Below, in pieces: positions 38,389 through 49,746 of a stretch of DNA of 64,000 nucleotides (positions within the stretch are counted from its first letter, which is position 1; each line of letters starts with the position of its first letter). A program made the translations under genes and the position numbers. This DNA comes from Mycobacterium sp. IDR2000157661 (GTDB lineage: Bacteria; Actinomycetota; Actinomycetes; Mycobacteriales; Mycobacteriaceae): positions 1,984,001 to 2,048,000 of the forward strand of contig NZ_CP081006.1 of the NCBI RefSeq assembly GCF_022317005.1. The letters run 5' to 3'. The notes under the pieces were generated by a model. It ran no database searches, was not told where the DNA came from, and was given only the letters and a program-made list of their open reading frames with translations.

Positions 38389-39684
38389 ATGACCTTCACC
38401 ATCACATCCGAGGTGGACGACGCGCACCCACCCTCGACCGCTGCGGCCGAGCTGTCGAACGCTTACAGCGCGGCGTTGCACATCGGGGGCAACTGCCTCA
38501 CCGACGGAGCGGTGGGGCAGGTCGGACTGGAGATCGAGGCCCACTGCTTCGACCTCGCGGACCCGATGAAGCGGCCCTCGTGGGATCAGCTCACGGCCAC
38601 CATCGCCGATCTCCCCCAGCTGCCGGGGGGCAGCAGGGTGACCGTCGAACCCGGGGGCGCCGTCGAACTGTCCGGCCCGCCTATGCCGGGAGCGCTGCCT
38701 GCCATCACGGCGATGACCGCGGACCGCGAGGTGCTGCGCGGCGCGTTCGCCCGCGCCGGGCTCGGTCTGGTGCTGCTCGGCGCCGACCCGCTGCGTCCGC
38801 CCGCACGCGTCAATCCCGGCGCCCGCTATCGCGCCATGGAGATGTTCTTCGACGCCAGCCAGACCGGTGCCGCCGGCGCGGCGATGATGACGTCGACGGC
38901 TTCGGTGCAGGTCAATCTTGACGCCGGTCCGCGCGACGGCTGGGCCGACCGGGTGCGGCTCGCCCACGCGCTGGGCCCGGTGATGATCGCCGTCGCGGCC
39001 AACTCGCCGCTGCTCGGTGGCCGCTTCTCCGGCTGGCGCTCCACCCGACAGCGGGTGTGGAGTCAGCTGGACTCGGCGCGATGCGGACCCATCTTGGGCT
39101 CCAGCGGCGACGACCCCGCCAGCGAGTGGGCGCGCTATGCCCTCAAGGCGCCGGTCATGCTGGTCAACGACGACGCCACCGGAGCGGCCGAGCCTGTGAC
39201 CCAATGGGTGCCGTTCGCCGACTGGGCCGAAGGCCGGGTGCTGCTCGGTGGTCGACGACCCACCCAAGCGGACCTCAATTACCACCTGACGACGTTGTTC
39301 CCGCCGGTGCGGCCGCGCCGGTGGCTGGAGATCCGCTACCTCGACAGCGTGCCCGAGGCGGTGTGGCCTGCGCTGGTCTTCACACTGGTGACGCTGCTCG
39401 ACGACCCGCAGGCCGCCGAACTCGCCGCCGAGGTGACCGAGTCGGTCGCCACCGCGTGGGACCGCGCGGCACAGATCGGGCTGGGCGACCGCCGCCTGTG
39501 GGCCGCCGCGCAGCGATGTGTTCTGGCTGCCGCCGAACGCGCTCCGGCCGGTGTGCAGGAATCGATGCAGCAGCTGGTGCGTTCGGTCGAACAGGGACGG
39601 TGTCCGGCCGACGACTTCGCCGACCGCGCCGTGAAACACGGGATCGCGCCCGCGGTCGCCCAACTCGCACAAGGGGAGACGTGA
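38389..39684 (+). CDS. egtA: ergothioneine biosynthesis glutamate-cysteine ligase EgtA
   Basis: A 431-residue glutamate-cysteine ligase (GshA/EgtA, Rv3704c position) making gamma-glutamylcysteine, the sulfur donor in ergothioneine synthesis. Recognisable are [13 protein letters not shown], the Gly-rich [25 protein letters not shown] and the late WLEIRYLDS motif. ATG 38389 has AAGGGG nine bases upstream; ATG 38380 is too close. The stop overlaps egtB as GTGA. The 123 bases before it must contain the operon promoter, but I see no clear box. Confidence 0.93.
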   Translation: MTFTITSEVDDAHPPSTAAAELSNAYSAALHIGGNCLTDGAVGQVGLEIEAHCFDLADPMKRPSWDQLTATIADLPQLPGGSRVTVEPGGAVELSGPPMPGALPAITAMTADREVLRGAFARAGLGLVLLGADPLRPPARVNPGARYRAMEMFFDASQTGAAGAAMMTSTASVQVNLDAGPRDGWADRVRLAHALGPVMIAVAANSPLLGGRFSGWRSTRQRVWSQLDSARCGPILGSSGDDPASEWARYALKAPVMLVNDDATGAAEPVTQWVPFADWAEGRVLLGGRRPTQADLNYHLTTLFPPVRPRRWLEIRYLDSVPEAVWPALVFTLVTLLDDPQAAELAAEVTESVATAWDRAAQIGLGDRRLWAAAQRCVLAAAERAPAGVQESMQQLVRSVEQGRCPADDFADRAVKHGIAPAVAQLAQGET

Positions 39685-41009
39685 CTTCACGCGAGACCAT
39701 CGCGCGCGAACTGACCAGGGCACGGGACCGCACGCTGCGACTCGTCGACTTCGAGGACGCCGAACTGGGCCGTCAGTACAGCCCGCTGATGAGCCCACTG
39801 GTGTGGGACCTCGCGCACATCGGCCAGCAGGAGGAGCTCTGGCTGCTGCGCGATGGCGATCCGGACCGCCCCGGGATGCTGGCCCCGGCCGTCGAGCGCC
39901 TCTACGACGCCTTCGTCAACTCGCGCGCCAGCCGGGTGAACCTGCCGCTGCTGCCGCCCTCGGATGCCAGGACGTACTGCCGCACAGTGCGGGACAAGGT
40001 GCTCGAGCGCCTTCACGCTCTGCCAGACGACGACTCGGGATTCACCTATGCGCTCGTGATCAGCCACGAGAGCCAACACGACGAAACCATGTTGCAGGCG
40101 CTGAACCTGCGCACGGGCGCACCGCTGCTCGACGCGGGTGCACAACTGCCCGCCGGCCGCGGGGGTGTCGCGGGCACGTCGGTGCTCGTACCGGGCGGCG
40201 AGTTCGTGCTCGGCGTCGACGCGGTGAGCGAGCCGCACTCGCTCGACAACGAACGTCCCGCCCACGTCGTCGACGTGCCCGCCTTCCGGATCGGCCGGGT
40301 GCCGGTCACCAACGGCGAGTGGAAGGAGTTCGTCGACGACGGCGGCTACGACGAACCCCGGTGGTGGTCCCAACCCGGCTGGGCGCACCGGCAGGACGCC
40401 GGGCTGCGGGCGCCGCAGTTCTGGAACACCGGGGATCTCGCGGGCACCCGCACCCGGTTCGGCCGCGTCGAGGACATCCCCGCCGACGAACCCGTACAGC
40501 ACGTCACCTACTTCGAAGCCGAGGCGTACGCCGCTTGGGCCGGTGCCCGGCTGCCCACCGAGATCGAGTGGGAGAAGGCCTGCGCCTGGGATCCCGCGGT
40601 GGGCGCGCGGCGCCGCTATCCCTGGGGTGCCTCCGAGCCGACGACACATCTGGCCAACCTCGGCGGCGATGCGCTGCGGCCTGCACCGGTGGGCGCCTAT
40701 CCGGCGGGCGCATCGGCCTATGGTGCCGAGCAGATGCTCGGCGACGTCTGGGAGTGGACCACCTCGCCGCTTCGGCCGTGGCCCGGTTTCATCCCGATGA
40801 TCTACGAGAGCTACTCGGTGCCCTTCTTCGAAGGCGGTGGGGCGGGTGACTACAAGGTGCTACGCGGCGGTTCGTGGGCGGTCGCGGCCGGCATCCTGCG
40901 GCCGAGCTTCCGTAACTGGGACCACCCGATCCGGCGGCAGATCTTCTCCGGCGTGCGCCTGGCCTGGGACGCCGGCGATGAGCCGCTCGCGCGAAGAGAA
41001 GAAACCTGA
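39681..41009 (+). CDS. egtB: hercynine oxygenase EgtB
   Basis: A 442-residue non-heme iron sulfoxide synthase joining gamma-glutamylcysteine to hercynine. The N-terminal DinB-like domain carries the iron His triad: His46 (WDLAHIG), His129 and His133 (SHESQHDE). The C-terminal formylglycine-generating-like (FGE-sulfatase) domain contains [20 protein letters not shown] and [12 protein letters not shown] 39681 overlaps the egtA stop and the stop overlaps egtC as TGATG. Confidence 0.95.
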   Translation: MTSRETIARELTRARDRTLRLVDFEDAELGRQYSPLMSPLVWDLAHIGQQEELWLLRDGDPDRPGMLAPAVERLYDAFVNSRASRVNLPLLPPSDARTYCRTVRDKVLERLHALPDDDSGFTYALVISHESQHDETMLQALNLRTGAPLLDAGAQLPAGRGGVAGTSVLVPGGEFVLGVDAVSEPHSLDNERPAHVVDVPAFRIGRVPVTNGEWKEFVDDGGYDEPRWWSQPGWAHRQDAGLRAPQFWNTGDLAGTRTRFGRVEDIPADEPVQHVTYFEAEAYAAWAGARLPTEIEWEKACAWDPAVGARRRYPWGASEPTTHLANLGGDALRPAPVGAYPAGASAYGAEQMLGDVWEWTTSPLRPWPGFIPMIYESYSVPFFEGGGAGDYKVLRGGSWAVAAGILRPSFRNWDHPIRRQIFSGVRLAWDAGDEPLARREET

Positions 41010-41716
41010 TGTGCCGGCATCTCGGATGGCTCGGCGAGCCGGTGTCGGTGGCCTCATTGGTGCTCGAACCTGCCAATGCCCTTCTCGTGCAGTCTTATTC
41101 GCCGCGACGCCAGAAGCACGGGCTGATGAACGCCGACGGTTGGGGGGTGGGCTTCTACTCGGCCGATGCGCCTGACGGCGACACCCCACGCAGATGGCGC
41201 AGCGCCACGCCGCTGTGGGGTGACGCCTCGTTCGCGTCGGTGGCGCCTGCGCTGCGCAGCGGCTGCATCGTCGCGGCCGTGCGGTCGGCCAGCGTCGGGA
41301 TGCCGATCGAGGCGACGGCCGCGGCGCCGTTCACCGACGGGCGCTGGCTGCTGTCCCACAACGGGCTGGTGGACCGAGCGGCGCTGCCGCTCTCCCCGCG
41401 CGCGGAGTCCACCAACGACAGCGCCCTGCTGGCGGCGCTCATCTTCGACCGCGGCCTCGACACTCTCGGCGACACGGTCGTCGAGGTCGCCGCCGCCGAC
41501 CCCGGCGCCCGCCTGAACGTCCTGGCCGGCGACGGGTCCCGGCTACTGGCTACCACCTGGGGCGACACCCTGTCAGTGCTGCGCAGACCCGACGGTGTGG
41601 TGCTCGCCAGCGAGCCCTACGACGACGACCCGGGCTGGCGGGAGATCCCCGACCGTCATCTCGTCCGCGTGCAGGGAAGAGATGTCGAACTGGTGGCGCT
41701 GAAAGGATCGTCATGA
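41009..41716 (+). CDS. egtC: ergothioneine biosynthesis gamma-glutamyl hydrolase EgtC
   Basis: A 235-residue class II glutamine amidotransferase-like hydrolase with the nucleophilic Cys2 directly after the initiator Met (MCRHLGWLG). It removes the glutamyl group from the hercynyl sulfoxide conjugate. [15 protein letters not shown] and LLSHNGLVD are family hallmarks. Translationally coupled to egtB and egtD. Confidence 0.95.
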   Translation: MCRHLGWLGEPVSVASLVLEPANALLVQSYSPRRQKHGLMNADGWGVGFYSADAPDGDTPRRWRSATPLWGDASFASVAPALRSGCIVAAVRSASVGMPIEATAAAPFTDGRWLLSHNGLVDRAALPLSPRAESTNDSALLAALIFDRGLDTLGDTVVEVAAADPGARLNVLAGDGSRLLATTWGDTLSVLRRPDGVVLASEPYDDDPGWREIPDRHLVRVQGRDVELVALKGSS

Positions 41717-42678
41717 CCCTCTCGCTGTCGAACTACCTGTCCGCCGACTCCGCCGCGGTTGCGCTGCGTAAAGACGTGCTCGACGGGCTGACGAAGACGC
41801 CCAAGTCGTTGCCGCCCAAGTGGTTCTACGACTCGGTCGGCAGTGACCTGTTCGACCAGATCACCCGCCTGCCCGAGTATTACCCGACCCGCACCGAGGC
41901 GCAGATCCTGCACGAGCGCTCGGCGGAGATCGCCGCGGCATCGGGCGCCGACACTCTGGTCGAACTCGGCAGCGGCACCTCGGAGAAGACGCGGATGTTG
42001 CTCGACGCGCTGCGCGACACCGGCTCACTGCGCCGGTTCATCCCGTTCGACGTCGACGCCGGTGTACTGACGGCGGCGGGGTCCGCGATCGGCGATGAGT
42101 ATCCCGGCGTCGATATCGACGCGGTATGCGGCGATTTCGAACAACACCTGGATCGGATCCCGCGCCATGGGCGGCGCCTGTTCGCGTTTCTCGGCTCGAC
42201 GATGGGCAACCTGACCCCCGGCCCGCGTGCCGACTTCCTGGCGGCGCTGTCGGACACCATGGCGCCCGGCGACACGCTGCTGCTGGGCACCGACCTGGTC
42301 AAGGACACCGGCCGACTGTTGTGCGCCTACGACGACAGCGCGGGGGTCACCGCGCGGTTCAACCGCAACGTGCTTGCGGTGGTCAACCGGGAACTGGGCG
42401 CAGACTTCGACCTGGCCGCATTCGACCATGTCGCCAAGTGGAACGCCGACCAGGAGCGCATCGAGATGTGGTTGCGCGCCAACAGGTCTCAGCGGATCAC
42501 CGTCACCGACCTCGAGCTGACCGTCGACTTCGCCGACGGTGAGGAGATCCTCACCGAGGTCTCGTGCAAGTTCCGGGCCGACGGGATAGCGGCCGAACTC
42601 GCCGCGGCAGGTCTGCGGCGCACTCACTGGTGGACCGACGCCGCCGGTGACTTCGGCTTGTCGCTGTCGGCGAAATGA
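41713..42678 (+). CDS. egtD: L-histidine N-alpha-methyltransferase EgtD
   Basis: A 321-residue SAM-dependent enzyme that trimethylates histidine to hercynine. Hallmarks are [20 protein letters not shown], the SAM-binding [15 protein letters not shown] and [18 protein letters not shown] overlaps join it to egtC and egtE. Confidence 0.96.
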   Translation: MTLSLSNYLSADSAAVALRKDVLDGLTKTPKSLPPKWFYDSVGSDLFDQITRLPEYYPTRTEAQILHERSAEIAAASGADTLVELGSGTSEKTRMLLDALRDTGSLRRFIPFDVDAGVLTAAGSAIGDEYPGVDIDAVCGDFEQHLDRIPRHGRRLFAFLGSTMGNLTPGPRADFLAALSDTMAPGDTLLLGTDLVKDTGRLLCAYDDSAGVTARFNRNVLAVVNRELGADFDLAAFDHVAKWNADQERIEMWLRANRSQRITVTDLELTVDFADGEEILTEVSCKFRADGIAAELAAAGLRRTHWWTDAAGDFGLSLSAK

Positions 42679-43795
42679 GCATCGCCGACCACTGGCGCGC
42701 GGCGCGGCCGCCGGTCGCCGGCGTCCACCTCGACAGCGGTGCCGCGTCGCGCCAGAGTTACGCGGCCATCGACGCCGCCGCCGCACACGCCCGCCACGAG
42801 GCCGAGGTCGGCGCGTACGTCGCGGCAGAGGCCGCCACGCCCGCACTGCACGCGGGCCGCGCCGCGATCGGCGTGCTGACCGGACTCGGCCCGGCCGGCG
42901 TCGCCTTCACCACCGGCGCCAACAACGCGTTGGACCTGCTGCTGTCCGCATGGCCGGGCCCACGCACCCTGGCCTGCCTACCGGGTGAGTACGGACCGAA
43001 CCTGGCGATCATGTCCGCCAACGGTTTCCAGGTCCGCCCGCTGCCGGCTGACGCGGACGGACGCCTCGACGTCGACGCCGCCGCCCAGCGGCTCGCGGCG
43101 GATCGTCCCGCTCTGGTGCACCTGACCGCGCTGGGCAGCCACCGCGGCGTGGCGCAGCCGCTCGCGGCGCTGGCCGCCGTCTGCGAGGACCTGGACCTGC
43201 CGCTCGTCGTCGACGCCGCGCAGGCGCTGGGGCATCTCGACTGCGCGGTCGGTCCGGCGGCGATCTACGGTTCGTCGCGCAAGTGGATCGCAGGCCCGCG
43301 CGGCGTGGGCTTCCTGGCCGTCGCGCCGCAGACGGCCGAGCGACTGCGTCCGCGCTTGCCACCGCCGGACTGGAATCTGCCGTTGACCGTCATGCAACGT
43401 CTGGAGTACGGCGAGGCGAACATCGCCGCGCGCGTGGGTTTCTCGGTCGCACTCGGGGAACATCTGGCGGCCGGTCCGGCCGCGGTGCGTGCGCGGTTGG
43501 CCGAGGTCGGCCGGATGACCCGCGAGGCGGTGGCCGATGTCGTCGGCTGGCGCGTCGTCGAGGCGGCCGGCGAGCCGACGGCCATCACCACGCTCGCCCC
43601 GACCGGCGGCGCCGACCCGCAGAAGGTGCGGTCGTGGCTGATCGCCGAGCGCGGCATCGTCACCACCTATGCCGAACAGTTGCGCGCGCCGTTCGAGATG
43701 ACGGGGCCGGTGCTGCGGGCATCGCCGCATATCGACGTCACCGGCGACGATCTCGCTCAGTTCGCCGAGGCGCTGGCCGTCGCCGCCGAGAACAT

Positions 43796-43799
<4 letters not shown>
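42675..43799 (+). CDS. egtE: ergothioneine biosynthesis PLP-dependent C-S lyase EgtE
   Basis: A 374-residue PLP enzyme of the aminotransferase class V fold that cleaves the sulfoxide intermediate to ergothioneine. Schiff-base Lys203 is in [13 protein letters not shown], with Asp180 in [12 protein letters not shown]. It is the last gene of egtABCDE; its stop shares CTAG with the convergent gene, so the operon ends here. Confidence 0.94.
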
Positions 43800-45280
<1,481 letters not shown>

Positions 45281-45389
45281 CCCGCCATTGTCGGCGAGCG
45301 ACCGTGTTTGCACCCGGACACGCCGCGATTGGTGGGCATTCTGCGGTCGCTCGGCGCGTGAGGCGCGCCCGGGCGGGTAGTCCACCCCG

Positions 45390-45485
45390 ATGGACGTCAC
45401 CGTCACCTTCATCGGCAACGCCACGACCGTGATCTCCGGCGGGCGGGTCATCGAATTGGATCGCGGTTACTCGGTCAGCATCTGA
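45390..45485 (+). pseudogene. 31-codon remnant resembling the start of an MBL-fold hydrolase
   Basis: ATG 45390 opens VTVTFIGNATTVISGGRVIE and stops after 31 codons (TGA 45483). The VTFIGNATT start is the usual first strand of metallo-beta-lactamase-fold hydrolases, but the metal-binding HxHxDH part is absent. It reads as the stub of a lost gene, or possibly a genuine micropeptide. It ends 10 bases before the acyltransferase start. Confidence 0.35.
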
Positions 45486-45495
45486 TACTGACGCC

Positions 45496-46659
45496 GTGTC
45501 AGCGCCATGGTCAGGTGAGGCCGAGCAGGGCGGGCTCGAACAGGTCTCGACGGTCGACCGCGTCGCGTCGCTCACCGGTGTCAGGGCCGTCGCCGCCCTG
45601 CTCGTGATGGCCACCCATGCTGCCTACGGCACCGGCGCGTACAACCGCGGATACCTCGGCTACGTCTTCGCGCGCATGGAGATCGGGGTCGCGGTCTTCT
45701 TCGTGCTGTCGGGTTTCCTGCTGTTCGGCGCATGGGTGCGCGCGACGGCCGGTGACACCGCGCCGCCGTGCCTGCGCCGGTACGCGCGCAGTCGCGTCCG
45801 CCGCATCATGCCTGCCTACGTCGTGACGGTGTTGTTGGCCTACGGGGTGTACCAGTTCCGCGAACTCTCCCCGAACCCCGGCCACACGGCCGAAGGGCTG
45901 CTGCGCCACCTCACGTTGACGCAGATCTACAGCGAGAACTACCTCACCGCCTTCATGCACCAGGGGCTCACCCAGATGTGGAGCCTGGCGGTCGAAGTGG
46001 CGTTCTACGCGGCGCTGCCGGTGCTCGCCTACCTGCTGCTGGTGGTCTTGTGCCGCCGCCGGTGGCGCCCGGGGCTACTGCTGGCCGGCCTGGCCGCACT
46101 CGGGGCGATGAGCCCGCTGTGGCTTCTGGTGGTGCACACCACCGACTGGCTGCCCAACGGCGCCGGGTTGTGGCTGCCGCACTACCTGGTCTGGTTCGTC
46201 GGCGGGATGGTGCTCGCGGTGCTCGCCGCCGAGGGCCTGCGCTGCTACGCGCTGGCGGCGGTGCCGGTCGCGATCGCCACCTACCTCGTCACGGCCACCC
46301 CGATCGCCGGCGAGATCGACGCTCCGGCACTGACATTGGGCCAGGACGTGGTGAAGGTGACGTTCTACGCGGCGATTGCGACGCTCGTCGTCACACCGCC
46401 GGCCCTCGGCGACACCGGCTGGTACTCCCGACTGCTCGCCAGCGCCCCGATGGTGCGACTCGGTGAGATCTCCTACGAGATCTTCCTGTTGCACGTGCTC
46501 GTGATGGAGATCGCGATGGTGTCCGTGCTGCGTTGGCCGGTCTACACCGGTTCGGTGGTGATCCTGTTCCTCGTGACGCTGGCGCTCACCGTCCCGGCCG
46601 CCTGGCTGCTGCATCGGCTGACCCGGCCCCGTACGCGAAAGACGCCGGTCACGGTTTGA
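45496..46659 (+). CDS. acyltransferase 3 family membrane protein
   Basis: A 387-residue integral membrane acyltransferase of the OafA/acyltransferase_3 family. The N-terminal LTGVRAVAALLVMATHAAYG bears the catalytic His. An IGVAVFFVLSGFLLF motif and RVRRIMPAYVV follow, with about ten membrane helices. Such enzymes O-acylate glycans or glycolipids; the acceptor is unknown. GTG 45496 follows a GATACT box by six bases. Not obviously linked in function to its neighbours. Confidence 0.87.
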   Translation: MSAPWSGEAEQGGLEQVSTVDRVASLTGVRAVAALLVMATHAAYGTGAYNRGYLGYVFARMEIGVAVFFVLSGFLLFGAWVRATAGDTAPPCLRRYARSRVRRIMPAYVVTVLLAYGVYQFRELSPNPGHTAEGLLRHLTLTQIYSENYLTAFMHQGLTQMWSLAVEVAFYAALPVLAYLLLVVLCRRRWRPGLLLAGLAALGAMSPLWLLVVHTTDWLPNGAGLWLPHYLVWFVGGMVLAVLAAEGLRCYALAAVPVAIATYLVTATPIAGEIDAPALTLGQDVVKVTFYAAIATLVVTPPALGDTGWYSRLLASAPMVRLGEISYEIFLLHVLVMEIAMVSVLRWPVYTGSVVILFLVTLALTVPAAWLLHRLTRPRTRKTPVTV

Positions 46660-46687
46660 CGGGCGGACAGGCGGGTATCAAGATCGC

Positions 46688-46825
46688 GTGAAGCTGATCG
46701 GTGTGCTGATCGCGCGGTATCCCGCGTTGTACGACGTGCTCGACGCCCTGATCGAGTACGGGCACGAACGCTGGCCGTCGGTGGGGCGCGCCGTCGAGCG
46801 TCAGCGGCGGGCCACCACCACCTGA
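46688..46825 (+). CDS. possible 45-residue small protein
   Basis: GTG 46688 opens a 45-codon frame (MKLIGVLIARYPALYDVLDA ... RRATTT) with ordinary mycobacterial codon bias. It could form an amphipathic helix. It starts 28 bases after the acyltransferase and its last 25 bases overlap the convergent methyltransferase. Only weak evidence; no ribosome-binding site is obvious. Confidence 0.3.
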   Translation: MKLIGVLIARYPALYDVLDALIEYGHERWPSVGRAVERQRRATTT

Positions 46826-47562
46826 GGGCCTAGGAACTTGCCGCGCAGTTCGAGTTCGATTCGCGGGTCGGCGTGTGCGGCGAGCGCGCGAAGCGCGGAC
46901 GGGCTGTAGGTACGCAGCGAGCTGATCACGCCGTCGTGGGCGAACGGCAGTACCGGCGCCAGCGGCAGCATCATCGCGAGTTGCAGCAGGTGCAGTGGTG
47001 CTGGCGGGCGCGGCAGGTCGATGATCAGCAGCGCGTTGGCCACGCGGGTGCCCTCGGCGAGCACCCGCGACGCCGGCGAGGGCCGCAGATGGTGAAACGA
47101 CAGCGCGAACACCGCGAGATCGAATTCGCCGTCGGCGGCGTCGATCGCGGTGGCGTCCATCCGTTTGACCACCGCGCGCGGGTGTGAGCCCAGGTCGCTT
47201 CGCGCCATCGCCGCGACGGACTCGGCCTCGACATCGGTGACGGTGAGCCGGGCGGTGGGATGCCAGTCGAGCAGCGTGCGCGACAACCCGCCGTGGCCCG
47301 CGCCCAGCTCGAGGATGCTGGGATCCGGTACGTCGGCGACCTCCTCGAGCGCGATCGCGGCGAATCGCTCGGTGTTGCCGAACTTCTCACCGGTCCACTC
47401 GAGCGCGCGGATGACGCTGCGCTTGCGCGCCTGCAGGGCGGCGTCGCCGTCGGAGTCGCGGTCGAGGTATTCCAGCCGATCCGTCTGCAACAGCCGGTCC
47501 AGGCACGACGCGTCGGGGCCGCCGCGCGGCATGCGGTCAATGTCGGTGAGCGGCTCTGCCAT
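46801..47562 (-). CDS. class I SAM-dependent methyltransferase
   Basis: A 253-residue methyltransferase (Rv3699 position). Motif I is SILELGAGHGGLSRTLLDW, the acidic loop is LTVTDVEAESVA, and motif post-I/II is FDLAVFALSFHHLRPS. A C-terminal GKFLGPQVVVARR strand follows. The substrate is unknown. ATG 47562 is preferred over ATG 47571; both overlap the possible glpK leader on the other strand. Divergent from glpK. Confidence 0.83.
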   Translation of the reverse strand: MAEPLTDIDRMPRGGPDASCLDRLLQTDRLEYLDRDSDGDAALQARKRSVIRALEWTGEKFGNTERFAAIALEEVADVPDPSILELGAGHGGLSRTLLDWHPTARLTVTDVEAESVAAMARSDLGSHPRAVVKRMDATAIDAADGEFDLAVFALSFHHLRPSPASRVLAEGTRVANALLIIDLPRPPAPLHLLQLAMMLPLAPVLPFAHDGVISSLRTYSPSALRALAAHADPRIELELRGKFLGPQVVVARR

Positions 47563-47605
47563 GTAGTCCATGATGGACGACGGACCGACGTCACCGAAGG
47601 GAGCA

Positions 47606-49147
47606 GTGTTGGCCGGCACCGGGGAGTTCGTCGCCGCCATCGATCAGGGCACCACCAGTACCCGATGCATGGTCTTCGACCGGAGCGGCGCCGAGGTGGG
47701 GCGCCACCAGCTCGAACACGAGCAGATCCTCCCCGAGGCCGGCTGGGTGGAACACAATCCGGTCGAGATCTGGGAGCGCACCGCCTCGGTGCTGATGTCG
47801 GCGCTCAACACGACCAAGCTGTCCGCCACCGACCTCGCCGCGCTGGGGATCACGAATCAGCGCGAGACGGCGCTGGTCTGGAACAAGCGGACCGGACGGC
47901 CCTACTACAACGCGATTGTCTGGCAGGACACCCGCACCGATCGCATCGCCTCGGCGCTGGACCGCGACGGGCGCGGCGATGTGATCCGCCGCAAGGCCGG
48001 GCTGCCGCCTGCGACGTATTTCTCCGGCGGCAAGGTGCAGTGGATTCTCGACAACGTCGACGGGGTGCGCCGCGACGCCGAGAACGGTGATGCGATCTTC
48101 GGCACGTCTGACTCGTGGGTGCTGTGGAATCTCACCGGCGGACCGCACGGCGGCGTGCACGTCACGGACGTGACCAACGCCAGCAGGACCATGCTGATGA
48201 ACCTGGAAACGCTGGACTGGGACGACGAGTTGTTGTCGTTCTTCGGCATTCCCCGGCAGATGCTGCCCGAGATCAGGCCGTCGTCGTGCCCGCAGCCCTA
48301 CGGTGTGACCCTGGCCGACGGTCCACTCGGCGGTGAGGTGCCGGTGACCGGAATCCTGGGTGACCAGCAGGCGGCGATGGTGGGTCAGGTCTGCCTGGAA
48401 GCCGGTGAGGCCAAGAACACCTACGGCACAGGCAATTTCCTGCTGCTGAACACCGGTGAAAAGATCGTGCGTTCGGAGAACGGCTTGCTCACCACGGTCT
48501 GCTACCAGTTCGCGTCCGAGGATGGTCCAGCGAAACCCGTTTACGCGCTCGAGGGTTCGATCGCCGTTACCGGATCGGCGGTGCAGTGGCTGCGCGACCA
48601 GTTGGGCATCATCCGCGATGCCGCGCATAGCGAGCCGCTCGCCCGCGAGGTCGCCGACAACGGCGGCGTGTATTTCGTGCCTGCCTTCTCGGGTCTCTTC
48701 GCGCCGTACTGGCGTTCGGATGCTCGGGGTGCGATCGTCGGCCTGTCGCGGTTCAACACCAACGCTCACCTCGCGCGGGCCACCCTGGAGGCGATCTGCT
48801 ACCAGAGCCGTGACGTCGTTGACGCGATGGAGGCCGACTCCGGCGTGCACATGGAGGTGCTCAAGGTCGACGGCGGCATCACCGCCAACGACCTGTGCAT
48901 GCAGATCCAGGCCGATGTGCTCGGTGTCGACGTCGTCAAGCCGGTGGTCGCCGAGACCACCGCGCTGGGTGCGGCATACGCGGCCGGTCTGGCGGTCGGG
49001 GTGTGGGAGAACCCCGACGACCTGCGCTCGAATTGGCAGGAGGACAAGCGCTGGACGCCGGCATGGAGTGATGAGCAGCGCGAAGAGGCCTATGCGGGTT
49101 GGCGCAAGGCCGTCGAGCGCACCCTCGACTGGGTCGACGTCGAGTGA
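47606..49147 (+). CDS. glpK: glycerol kinase
   Basis: A 513-residue FGGY-family kinase phosphorylating glycerol to glycerol 3-phosphate. Hallmarks are [46 protein letters not shown] and [19 protein letters not shown]. The start is ambiguous: GTG 47606 or TTG 47609 follow AAGGGAG, while ATG 47570 would give a longer N-terminus; homologues support the shorter forms. It corresponds to Rv3696c and closes one base before the convergent PadR gene. Confidence 0.94.
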   Translation: MLAGTGEFVAAIDQGTTSTRCMVFDRSGAEVGRHQLEHEQILPEAGWVEHNPVEIWERTASVLMSALNTTKLSATDLAALGITNQRETALVWNKRTGRPYYNAIVWQDTRTDRIASALDRDGRGDVIRRKAGLPPATYFSGGKVQWILDNVDGVRRDAENGDAIFGTSDSWVLWNLTGGPHGGVHVTDVTNASRTMLMNLETLDWDDELLSFFGIPRQMLPEIRPSSCPQPYGVTLADGPLGGEVPVTGILGDQQAAMVGQVCLEAGEAKNTYGTGNFLLLNTGEKIVRSENGLLTTVCYQFASEDGPAKPVYALEGSIAVTGSAVQWLRDQLGIIRDAAHSEPLAREVADNGGVYFVPAFSGLFAPYWRSDARGAIVGLSRFNTNAHLARATLEAICYQSRDVVDAMEADSGVHMEVLKVDGGITANDLCMQIQADVLGVDVVKPVVAETTALGAAYAAGLAVGVWENPDDLRSNWQEDKRWTPAWSDEQREEAYAGWRKAVERTLDWVDVE

Positions 49148-49148
49148 C

Positions 49149-49670
49149 TCACTTGCGGTCGTCGATGGCACGGATCACCGAGCGGGCCCAGTCTGCTTCC
49201 ATCGCATTCGAGCGCAGACCGAAGTCGAGTGCGGCCAGGCCGTAGAACGAGCCCTCGTCGCGGCTCCACTCGATCGAGTCGCGAAGCGCCGTCAGGCGCT
49301 CGACCTCGGCGTCGGCGTGCTCGGCCATCGCCAGCAGGTGCGCCCGCGCCTGGGCGCGCGGAATCTCACCGAGCAGGAATATCCGCAGCAGCGCGGGGCT
49401 GCGAAACGGCGGATCGTCGTGCGGGCTGCTGATCCACCGGCGCAGTTCGGCGCGACCGGTGGGCGTGATGCGGTATTCCTTGCGGCCGCGCGGGCCGATG
49501 TCGGCGACCTCGATCAGCCCGTTCTCGGCCAACTTGTTCAGCTCGCCGTAGAGCTGGCTCTGCGTCGCGGGCCACACATTGGCCATCGACTTCTCGAAGA
49601 GACGCAGCAGGTCGTACCCGCTTGCCGGCCGTTGCGCCAGAAGTCCCAGTGCCGCCATCCGCAAACTCAC
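49149..49670 (-). CDS. PadR family transcriptional regulator
   Basis: A 173-residue PadR regulator (PadR/Vir subgroup). The winged helix runs MAALGLLAQRPASGYDLLRLFE through ATQSQLYGELNKLAENGLIEV, followed by GPRGRKEYRITPTGRAEL. The C-terminal helical dimerisation domain contains AHLLAMAEHADAEVERL. GTG 49670 follows TACGAT by six bases, so it is leaderless. Divergent from a carotenoid oxygenase gene across three regularly spaced palindromes that are its likely operators. Confidence 0.9.
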   Translation of the reverse strand: MSLRMAALGLLAQRPASGYDLLRLFEKSMANVWPATQSQLYGELNKLAENGLIEVADIGPRGRKEYRITPTGRAELRRWISSPHDDPPFRSPALLRIFLLGEIPRAQARAHLLAMAEHADAEVERLTALRDSIEWSRDEGSFYGLAALDFGLRSNAMEADWARSVIRAIDDRK

Positions 49671-49676
49671 CGGCTG

Positions 49677-49682
49677 ATCGTA
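49677..49682 (-). promoter_or_regulatory. -10 box of the padR gene, leaderless
   Basis: TACGAT on the minus strand, then CAGCCG, then GTG 49670. It is 11 bases from the nearest palindrome, so PadR bound there would cover the upstream part of its own promoter. Confidence 0.55.
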
Positions 49683-49693
49683 CTGCCACTATT

Positions 49694-49729
49694 GACATGT
49701 CACTACTGACATGTCAGAGTCGACATGTC
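49694..49729. promoter_or_regulatory. triple palindromic PadR operator
   Basis: GACATGTC occurs at 49694-49701, 49708-49715 and 49722-49729, a strict 14-base period. Each is embedded in a 10-base palindrome (TGACATGTCA twice, then CGACATGTCG). The array fills the space between the padR promoter and the ribosome-binding site of the carotenoid oxygenase gene, so it must overlap that promoter. Assignment to PadR is inferred from position. Confidence 0.75.
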
Positions 49730-49746
49730 GAGTACAAGGAGACGAC

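Noticed and set aside
49694..49729. CRISPR or IS end at the GACATGTC triplet
   Set aside because: Eight-base palindromes with six-base spacing in a divergent promoter are far too short for CRISPR; no target duplication or transposase is nearby.
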